Shown here in pieces: positions 8,885-14,345 of a stretch of 16,554 nt of DNA (the first letter of the stretch is position 1; each line of letters starts with the position of its first letter). This stretch comes from an uncultured Anaeroplasmataceae bacterium (GTDB lineage: Bacteria > Bacillota_I > Bacilli_A > Acholeplasmatales > Anaeroplasmataceae). Under the pieces are notes generated by a model. It saw only the letters and a list, made by a program, of their open reading frames with translations. It ran no database searches and was not told where the DNA came from. Both the position numbers and the translations under genes were made by a program. The stretch lies in contig CAJTTN010000018.1 in NCBI GenBank assembly GCA_910579215.1, positions 1-16,554 of the forward strand, given 5' to 3'.

Positions 8885-10264
8885 ATGAAAAAAACAAAGG
8901 TTGTTTGTACAATTGGTCCTGCAAGTGAGCAAAAGGACTGCTTAGAAAAATTAATTGGCACTGCTGGTATGAATGTAATGCGTATGAATTTTTCTCATGG
9001 TGATTATGAGGAGCAAGGATTCCGTATTAAGAATATCAAGGCTTTAAATGCTGAAAAGGGCTGGAATACAGGTATGATGTTAGATACTAAGGGCCCAGAA
9101 ATCCGTACGGGATATCTTGAAAATGATGAGCCAGTTATGTTACATAAGGGTGATATCATTCGTATGACTATGGATTATTCTTTCATTGGAAATGCAAAGA
9201 AGGTTGCAATTTCTTATCCAGGATTGTATGATGATATTTCTATTGGTGGAAGAATTCTTATTGAGGATGGAAATCTAACATTAAAGGTAATTGAGAAGGA
9301 TGAAGCAAATAAGGAATTAGTTTTAGAGGCTCAAAATGATCGTAAACTTAAAAATAAAAGAAACTGTAATGTTCCTGGTGTTATTCTTAATATGCCTTAC
9401 ATTTCTCCAAAGGATAAGGCAGATATGGAATTTGCTTGTGATCAGGGTTTAGATTTTATTGCTGCATCTTTCGTACGCCGTGCTGATGATATTCGTCAAA
9501 TTAGAGAAATTTTGGCTGCTAAAAAGAATAGTCATATTAAAATTATTTCTAAGATAGAGAATCAAGAGGGTGTATCTAACATGGCAGAAATCATTAAGCT
9601 TTCTGATGGTGTTATGGTTGCTCGTGGTGATTTAGGTGTTGATGTTGATGCTTGGGATTTACCTGCAATTCAAAAAGAAATGATTTATTTAGCGCAATCT
9701 ACTGGTAAGCTAGTTGTTTGTGCAACTCAAATGTTAGATTCTATGCAACAAAATCCAAGACCTACTCGTGCTGAGGTGAGCGATTGTCACAATGCGGTAT
9801 TAGATGGAACTGGTGCAACTATGCTTTCAGGAGAATCTGCCCAAGGAGATTATCCATTTGAAGCAGTTTCTTATATGTCAAAAATTGATCAACGTGCAGA
9901 AGATGATTTAGATCATGAGCTAATGATTGAAAATGTAGTTTATGGTAAGGAAGAAAAAGATGAGGATGATGCAATTGGTTTAGCTGCTGCAACCTTAGCT
10001 GCTACCTTTGAAATTCCTGCAATAGTTGCAGAAGGTAGTGTGGAATTAGCTCTTGCCTTATCTCAATACCGTCCTGCTGCTGATATCTATTTTGCTGTAG
10101 CATCAAAGGATGACGCAAGAACATTATCTCTTGCTTGGGGTGTTCAAGCTGTTGTTGGTTCTTATAAAGATGCTTATGCAAAGGCTGTTGCTGATTTAAA
10201 TGTTGCAAAAGGCGAAAAGCTTGTTAAGGTTACCGACTGCAAGCTTGAAATTGTTGAAGCTTAA
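8885..10264 (+). CDS. pyk: Pyruvate kinase
   Basis: The 459-aa enzyme converts phosphoenolpyruvate plus ADP to pyruvate plus ATP. Visible motifs are MRMNFSHG (residues 32-39; Arg33, Asn35, Ser37), LDTKGPEIRTG (66-76), SKIENQEG (222-229; Lys223, Glu225), MVARGDLGV (244-252; Asp249) and CATQMLDSM (269-277; Thr271). The B domain lies between about 75 and 160, and the C-terminal regulatory domain after about 335. The extra C-terminal PEP-utiliser domain of Bacillus pyruvate kinase is absent, so the length is close to E. coli PykF. The ATG at 8885 is chosen because AGGAGA (8872-8877) lies 7 nt upstream; the ATG at 8861 has no ribosome binding site. Two usually conserved stretches differ from the common form: NAVLDGTGATML (commonly NAVLDGTDAVML) and GDLGVDVDA (commonly GDLGVEIP). 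These may be lineage features. Confidence 0.95.
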   Translation: MKKTKVVCTIGPASEQKDCLEKLIGTAGMNVMRMNFSHGDYEEQGFRIKNIKALNAEKGWNTGMMLDTKGPEIRTGYLENDEPVMLHKGDIIRMTMDYSFIGNAKKVAISYPGLYDDISIGGRILIEDGNLTLKVIEKDEANKELVLEAQNDRKLKNKRNCNVPGVILNMPYISPKDKADMEFACDQGLDFIAASFVRRADDIRQIREILAAKKNSHIKIISKIENQEGVSNMAEIIKLSDGVMVARGDLGVDVDAWDLPAIQKEMIYLAQSTGKLVVCATQMLDSMQQNPRPTRAEVSDCHNAVLDGTGATMLSGESAQGDYPFEAVSYMSKIDQRAEDDLDHELMIENVVYGKEEKDEDDAIGLAAATLAATFEIPAIVAEGSVELALALSQYRPAADIYFAVASKDDARTLSLAWGVQAVVGSYKDAYAKAVADLNVAKGEKLVKVTDCKLEIVEA

Positions 10265-10269
10265 AACTA

Positions 10270-10277
10270 AGAAAGGA
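10270..10277 (+). promoter_or_regulatory. Possible Shine-Dalgarno for the MarR gene, placed before a hairpin
   Basis: AGAAAGGA is complementary to the 3' end of Firmicute 16S rRNA (UCCUUUCU). It is 33 nt from the only good ATG (10311), which is too far linearly. Folding the intervening hairpin (10280-10302) leaves about 10 unpaired nt, close to a workable spacing. This is inference; no other ribosome binding site is seen. Confidence 0.4.
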
Positions 10278-10279
10278 TT

Positions 10280-10305
10280 AAGGTGACCAAGATGGTCACC
10301 TTTTT
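10280..10305 (+). terminator. Rho-independent terminator of pyruvate kinase, immediately before the MarR start
   Basis: AAGGTGACC (10280-10288) pairs with GGTCACCTT (10294-10302) across a 5-nt loop, and a T-run covers 10301-10305. It begins 16 nt after the pyk stop and ends 5 nt before the next start codon. Confidence 0.82.
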
Positions 10306-10310
10306 AACAT

Positions 10311-10748
10311 ATGAAGAAAAAAGAAACCATTTTAGAGACTATAGAATTATTGAAATCAACCTCCCAATTTATTAATGACTCTAGAGCCGCTTTATGTGCT
10401 CCTTATGGTCTTTCCCATCCACAAGCAATTCTTTTGTTAGATATTTATCATCACCCAAACCAAACCAAAATTACGGATATTTGTAAAAGGTTAAATAAGA
10501 CTACCAATACGATTTCTCCTTTAGTAAAGCGTATGATGGATAAAGGATATTTGACAAAAAAGCAAAATCAAGAGGATAATCGTGTATATGAGGTATCATT
10601 TACCCCTATGGGAAAAGATGTAATGAGTCGAATCAATCAGGATGTTTATCTTTTTGCAAACCCAATATTTAATCGATTGACAGATGAAGAGTTTGAAAGT
10701 TTAAGAAAATCCTTAGTGATTTTAAATGGAGTTTGTGGTCTGTCATGA
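10311..10748 (+). CDS. MarR-family transcriptional regulator
   Basis: The 145-aa protein has a MarR winged-helix layout. There is an N-terminal dimerisation helix, then a helix-turn-helix at about residues 54-80 (TKITDICKRL...TTNTISPLVKRM). A wing with the typical charged tip follows (QEDNRVYEVSFT, about 87-98), then C-terminal dimer helices. Such proteins bind a palindrome as dimers and often respond to small phenolic or oxidant ligands; the ligand here is unknown. The start at 10311 has no adjacent Shine-Dalgarno, and a terminator hairpin fills the place where one would be. No promoter is seen between pyk and this gene. Expression may depend on read-through from pyk. It overlaps the next gene by 4 nt, so the two are probably co-translated. 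Confidence 0.85.
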   Translation: MKKKETILETIELLKSTSQFINDSRAALCAPYGLSHPQAILLLDIYHHPNQTKITDICKRLNKTTNTISPLVKRMMDKGYLTKKQNQEDNRVYEVSFTPMGKDVMSRINQDVYLFANPIFNRLTDEEFESLRKSLVILNGVCGLS

Positions 10749-11272
10749 AATATTTAATCTTTTCCGATTTACATGGTTCAGCCAAGGCGGCAGAATTTAT
10801 CGCAAACAAATTTGTTGATGAGAAATGTGATATGATGATTTGTTTGGGAGATGTACTATATCATGGACCAAGAAATGATTTACCTGAATACTATTCGCCA
10901 AAGCAAGTGATTCAAATCCTAAATCCATTTGCTGATAAAATAATTTGTATTCAAGGGAATTGCGATGCAGAGGTAGATCAGATGGTTCTTAATTTTAAAT
11001 TTTATAAATCTAAGAATATGTTGATTAATGGTAAAAAATGTCATTTAGAGCATGGGCATCATTTGGATATGTATACAAATAAACCAAATGTGGTTTTATT
11101 TGGACATACCCACATTCCTATGCTAGAATTTGATGCTGCAACCTTATATTTAAATCCAGGTAGTATAACTATTTCTAAAAATAAAACGTTAGAAAGCTAT
11201 ATCCTTTGGGATAAAAACAAAATAACACTTTTTGATATAAAAGATAACATTTTAAAAGAAGTTTCTCTTTAA
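10745..11272 (+). CDS. yfcE: YfcE-type metallophosphodiesterase
   Basis: The 175-aa cytoplasmic calcineurin-like phosphoesterase has the full set of metal ligands: SDLHGS (Asp8, His10), LGDVLYHGPRND (Asp36), QGNCDAEVDQM (Asn72), EHGHH (His103) and FGHTH (His121, His123), followed by NPGS. The LYHGPRN and GNCDAEVDQM stretches are close to E. coli YfcE as remembered. E. coli YfcE is a Mn2+-dependent phosphodiesterase known from artificial substrates; its physiological substrate is not established. The start is the ATG of the ATGA overlap with the MarR stop codon; an in-frame TTG at 10733 inside marR is rejected. No clear terminator follows, and the next promoter begins 25 nt after the stop. Confidence 0.88.
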   Translation: MKYLIFSDLHGSAKAAEFIANKFVDEKCDMMICLGDVLYHGPRNDLPEYYSPKQVIQILNPFADKIICIQGNCDAEVDQMVLNFKFYKSKNMLINGKKCHLEHGHHLDMYTNKPNVVLFGHTHIPMLEFDAATLYLNPGSITISKNKTLESYILWDKNKITLFDIKDNILKEVSL

Positions 11273-11296
11273 AATACCTTATTTTTATTTAAAAAA

Positions 11297-11325
11297 TTGT
11301 AATAAAACTATGTTTATGCTATAAT
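11297..11325 (+). promoter_or_regulatory. SigA-type promoter with extended -10 for the unknown membrane protein gene
   Basis: TTGTAA (11297-11302), a 17-bp spacer and TATAAT (11320-11325) are present, with TGC upstream (the TGn extension). The architecture is nearly identical to the promoter at 3855-3883. Transcription should start near 11332, which rules out the in-frame ATG at 11324 inside the -10. Confidence 0.8.
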
Positions 11326-11359
11326 GCAAGCACTAAATTGTTTAAAGGATGAATCTTAT

Positions 11360-12118
11360 ATGAACACAGAGATAGATAATAAAGAAAAGGATTATCTTGC
11401 AGAAGCGACAAAGAAGGCCTTTCAAGGTAAACCAATGAGTGATAAATCTATAGATAATGCTTTTTCTATTTATCGAGAAAAAAAGGCTCAAACGGGTGAA
11501 GGTATCCCTGAGAATAAGCAAGCTGTTTTGGCCTTATCTAAATCCGTAATGAAGTGTAATATTTTTAGGAAAAGGCGAAGAAGGAGAATAGTGCGTATTT
11601 CTCTAAGTTCAACCTTTGCAGCTTTTGCAGTTATTATTCTTATTTGTATTTTAAGCTTAAGAACACCTACGAAACCAAATGAGCCTTCTTGGAAATCATC
11701 TCTTACTATTGCTCATGTAGATTATACTTCTCTTGATGAAGAAGAAAGTGTTTCTATTCAACAAATAAATCAAGATTATAAAGCTGAATTTTATTGGCTA
11801 GATAATATGGAAAAAACAAATACTAGTTTTTTTTATTATAAAAAAGAATTAATTCTTATAGAAGAATCCTATTTATATAATAATATTCCTTGTACTTTAT
11901 ATATTATGAATAATAATACTATTATTAGTGGCCTGAAAATAGATTTTATAGTAGAAAATGATTATTATTTGAATAGTAATGGTATTTTTATATATATAAA
12001 GAAGCAAAATACATTTCATCAATGTGTTTTCAATAGCAATTACAAATACTTTTTAATCATTGATTCTATTGACTCAACTATAGTTGAACCGATTCTTTCT
12101 TCTATAAATAAAAATTAA
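11360..12118 (+). CDS. Single-pass membrane protein of unknown function
   Basis: I do not recognise this 252-aa protein. It has a charged N-terminal segment of about 72 residues with no signal peptide, then a strongly basic patch (RKRRRRRIVR). A single hydrophobic helix follows (about residues 77-100), then an external Asn/Tyr/Ile-rich domain of about 150 residues. This topology (N-in, C-out, one helix) is like anti-sigma factors or sensor subunits, but no sigma factor or kinase is adjacent and no family motif is seen. The ATG at 11360 is chosen because it follows AAAGGA (11344-11349) and the predicted transcription start. The ectodomain codons are strikingly AT-rich compared with pyk and pfp. 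The gene has its own strong promoter and a long terminator, so it is a single-gene unit. The secreted protease downstream is the only plausible functional partner in position. Confidence 0.7.
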   Translation: MNTEIDNKEKDYLAEATKKAFQGKPMSDKSIDNAFSIYREKKAQTGEGIPENKQAVLALSKSVMKCNIFRKRRRRRIVRISLSSTFAAFAVIILICILSLRTPTKPNEPSWKSSLTIAHVDYTSLDEEESVSIQQINQDYKAEFYWLDNMEKTNTSFFYYKKELILIEESYLYNNIPCTLYIMNNNTIISGLKIDFIVENDYYLNSNGIFIYIKKQNTFHQCVFNSNYKYFLIIDSIDSTIVEPILSSINKN

Positions 12119-12135
12119 TATGTATTATCATGGAA

Positions 12136-12177
12136 AGTGTTTATAGATATTGAATTAATATTTATAAACATTTTTTT
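12136..12177 (+). terminator. Long-stem terminator after the unknown membrane protein gene
   Basis: A 16-bp stem, AGTGTTTATAGATATT (12136-12151) with AATATTTATAAACATT (12157-12172), contains two G-T pairs and a 5-nt loop. Seven T end it at 12177. It is longer and more AT-rich than the other terminators in the window. Confidence 0.85.
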
Positions 12178-12195
12178 AAAAAAATATGAAAAAAA

Positions 12196-12226
12196 TGGAA
12201 AAAACACTCGTATATATTGTTATAGG
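12196..12226 (+). promoter_or_regulatory. Weak candidate promoter for the secreted protease gene
   Basis: TATAGG (12221-12226), preceded by TGT, lies about 30 nt before the start codon. The best -35 is a poor TGGAAA (12196-12201) at a 19-bp spacing. The case rests mainly on position: a strong terminator ends at 12177, so some promoter must lie in 12178-12250. The weak boxes fit a gene needing an activator. Confidence 0.3.
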
Positions 12227-12255
12227 GGGAAGAAAAATAAGAGGTTAGTAGGTTT

Positions 12256-13533
12256 ATGAAGAAACTATCTTTAGTGTTTTTGATTTGTTTAAGTTTTTCT
12301 TGTTTTATGTATTCTGGACTAAAAGTATCAGCTTCAGAAGAAATTGTTTCTGATTATGATTCTATAGTAAATTATATATCCAATCATCTTACAGACTTTA
12401 AAAAAGAGTATAATAAAAATCACATTAAAGAGCCTTTGAGGGCGACAAATGTTGAGCATCATTGTTTGGTTTATATTTTAGATGTAAATGAATATGGTGT
12501 ATACTTGGATTTTAATGATGACAGAGGCTATTTAGTTACATCATTTAATTTGGATTTATTTGAGTTGAATACTTCAGAAGATTTAGAATATTTAAAAGAT
12601 TTAAATTTTACTTATTATAGTACGTTTGATGGTTTTCTTTATGATGATGGAAATTCATATAAAAAATATATTGATAATTTAGATTCTGCAGATGAGATTA
12701 TATATTCGTATAATGGACAAGATGAGGATGGAGAATCTAAGATAACTAATTTACAAGAGTATATGTCTGACCGATACCCATCTTACAAATTAGAAGAAAA
12801 GCAAGAAAGTGCTGTATATGAACAAATGTACATACCAACTAATATGTATAGAACTAGTTATTATTTGAAGTATATTTCAAATGATGGCGGATATATATAT
12901 GACAGCTATAAAACTGAATCAAATTGCGCTTTGACAGCCGCATTCAATGTAATGTCGAGTTGGAAAAAAAGTGGAATATATCTTAACCTTCCTTCAAAGG
13001 CTGCAACAAGAGACGTAAGAAATCTTATAAAAGACGATCCAGATTATAAATATTATGGAGTTGGGGAAGATATGGTTGGACATGATTTTTATTGGTCAGT
13101 GAACGATGATAATGTTCTTATGAATTTTCCTGAATTATATTATCAGTTGAGATTATATGCCGTAACAAATAAAGGCTATGACCCAGAGTTGGGATTAACT
13201 ACTTCTAAGGCGAAAGATACAATGGAGCATGTTATAAAAGAGCATGAATATAGCCAAAGCTTAAAGATGACTACTAGTTTATCTAACGTGATTGAATCTT
13301 TACAGCAAGGACGTGCAGTATTTATGGGGATATCAAATAGTACTTCTTATGTAGAGGATCATGCAGTAGCGTTGTTGGGATATCAAAAATACAGTTATAA
13401 AACCGGAGTTTGGATTTTTGAAAAAACTCATATAGCCTATTTTTTATTAATAGATGACGGACAAATTAATTCGGTAATTTATTTTGATCCAAATTGTAAT
13501 TCTAATCTATCCTACGAATTTATATATAAATAA
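12256..13533 (+). CDS. Secreted papain-fold (C39/C10-like) putative cysteine protease
   Basis: The 425-aa preproprotein has a signal peptide (MKK, hydrophobic 4-22, likely cut after VSA at 24-26). A propeptide-like region follows, with YGVYLDFNDDRGYLVTS near residues 80-95, reminiscent of streptopain-type pro-regions. The catalytic half begins near 195. TESNCALTAAFNVMSSW carries a probable nucleophile, Cys224, in the Asn-Cys-(Ala/Pro)-x-Thr-Ala setting typical of C39-like and C10-like peptidases. EDHAVALLGYQ carries the probable His369, and FLLIDDG offers Asp400 or Asp401 as third residue. No C-terminal anchor, cell-wall-binding repeat or ABC exporter is present, so it is likely released. The substrate is unknown. 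The start at 12256 follows a weak AGAGG/AGG. Composition is more AT-rich than the glycolytic genes. An inactive or inhibitor-like homologue cannot be excluded. Confidence 0.68.
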   Translation: MKKLSLVFLICLSFSCFMYSGLKVSASEEIVSDYDSIVNYISNHLTDFKKEYNKNHIKEPLRATNVEHHCLVYILDVNEYGVYLDFNDDRGYLVTSFNLDLFELNTSEDLEYLKDLNFTYYSTFDGFLYDDGNSYKKYIDNLDSADEIIYSYNGQDEDGESKITNLQEYMSDRYPSYKLEEKQESAVYEQMYIPTNMYRTSYYLKYISNDGGYIYDSYKTESNCALTAAFNVMSSWKKSGIYLNLPSKAATRDVRNLIKDDPDYKYYGVGEDMVGHDFYWSVNDDNVLMNFPELYYQLRLYAVTNKGYDPELGLTTSKAKDTMEHVIKEHEYSQSLKMTTSLSNVIESLQQGRAVFMGISNSTSYVEDHAVALLGYQKYSYKTGVWIFEKTHIAYFLLIDDGQINSVIYFDPNCNSNLSYEFIYK

Positions 13534-13681
13534 TATTATACATGTTTTAGACATTAAAACCATAAAATGGACTCATGAGTAAGTTGAAGATAATATTAAT
13601 ATACATTAAAAAAGTGAATAAGAAGAGATAAGTCAGTATGAAATGTCTAAAGTAAACAAATATATAAATTCGTTTTGATAG

Positions 13682-13724
13682 AAGTCACAAAAGTGTTCAT
13701 CACTTTTTGTGGCTTTCTTTTTTT
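13682..13724 (+). terminator. Rho-independent terminator upstream of comEA
   Basis: AAGTCACAAAAGTG (13682-13695) pairs with CACTTTTTGTGGCTT (13701-13715), with one bulge and one G-T pair across a TTCAT loop. It is followed by a T-rich run to 13724. It lies 148 nt after the protease stop codon. Confidence 0.88.
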
Positions 13725-13754
13725 ATCGAAAAATAAATAATATTTTTAACTTTA

Positions 13755-13783
13755 TGAAAAATAGCTTTCTATTTTGGTAATAC
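13755..13783 (+). promoter_or_regulatory. Candidate promoter for comEA-comEC
   Basis: TAATAC (13778-13783), with TGG just upstream as an extended -10, lies 17 bp after a poor TGAAAA -35. It is the only reasonable candidate between the terminator and the ribosome binding site. No ComK-type A/T box pair or ComX box is recognised. Confidence 0.35.
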
Positions 13784-13814
13784 TTATATGAGCACTAAAA
13801 GAGGAGGCCTTTGT

Positions 13815-14345
13815 ATGCATAGAAAAAAAGAGATAGCAATAGTAATTATTTTACTAGGTGTAATAGGTATATTTTTTCTTTTACTTAATAATGAAAAGAA
13901 TAAGAAATTATTAGCTGAAGATGAAACATTTAAAATAGATGAATCTATTAAACTTTATATTGATGGAGAAATAGACAGATCGGTTGAGCTTGTTTATACT
14001 AAGCCTATCACTTATGGCTTTCTATTTATGAGATTAAATATTTTAATGAATGAATATTCAGATATATCTTCTTTTCCTTTAGATGAAATAATAAATTCAA
14101 GTATTCGAATTACAATACCCTCTATGGATATTTGTAATAACTACACTTCTAATGCGAAAATCGATATTCATAATGCAACAATTTCTGATTTAATAAAGCT
14201 TCCACAAATAGGTGAAAAGAGAGCCCAAAAGATTCTAGACTATATATCTTTAAATGGAAGAATTGATTCATGGGATAAGTTTTTTAAGATAGCGAGTATA
14301 CCTGAGCATGCAAAAGATAAAATTAAGCAGCAAGCCTTTTTGTAA
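13815..14345 (+). CDS. comEA: Competence DNA receptor ComEA
   Basis: The 176-aa membrane-anchored DNA-binding protein captures double-stranded DNA outside the membrane for transformation. An N-terminal membrane helix spans about residues 6-24. A divergent SLBB-like region follows (about 38-105). A C-terminal double helix-hairpin-helix domain (115-176) starts KIDIHNATISDLIKLPQIG, matching the family pattern NINTAs..eL..LpGIG, and the second hairpin is around IASIPEHAKDKI. The expected Gly-Ile-Gly of the first hairpin is present as Gln-Ile-Gly. The ATG at 13815 is chosen because GAGGAGG (13801-13807) lies 7 nt upstream; the earlier ATG at 13788 precedes that site. It overlaps comEC by 38 nt, the usual comEA-comEC operon order. 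The absence of comEB between them is common outside Bacillus. Confidence 0.9.
   Translation: MHRKKEIAIVIILLGVIGIFFLLLNNEKNKKLLAEDETFKIDESIKLYIDGEIDRSVELVYTKPITYGFLFMRLNILMNEYSDISSFPLDEIINSSIRITIPSMDICNNYTSNAKIDIHNATISDLIKLPQIGEKRAQKILDYISLNGRIDSWDKFFKIASIPEHAKDKIKQQAFL

Larger units (their letters stand above)
13534..13814 (+). other. 281-nt intergenic stretch between the protease gene and comEA
   Basis: The first 148 nt have no credible gene. They hold a 10-bp perfect inverted repeat, TTTAGACATT (13546-13555) with AATGTCTAAA (13642-13651), extendable to 13 bp with two G-T pairs, and an AT-palindromic stretch between. A terminator (13682-13724), a weak comEA promoter candidate and its ribosome binding site complete it. 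This is either a long 3' untranslated region of the protease mRNA or a small RNA ending at the terminator. Confidence 0.5.

Noticed and set aside
10002..10208. 68-codon minus-strand open frame inside pyk
   Set aside because: The product is Gln/His/Leu-rich low-complexity sequence, antisense to Ala/Glu-rich pyk codons; no start signal.
13575..13631. 18-residue basic peptide (MSKLKIILIYIKKVNKKR)
   Set aside because: No ribosome binding site is present, and the A/T composition makes such frames expected by chance. It is left as part of the untranslated stretch.
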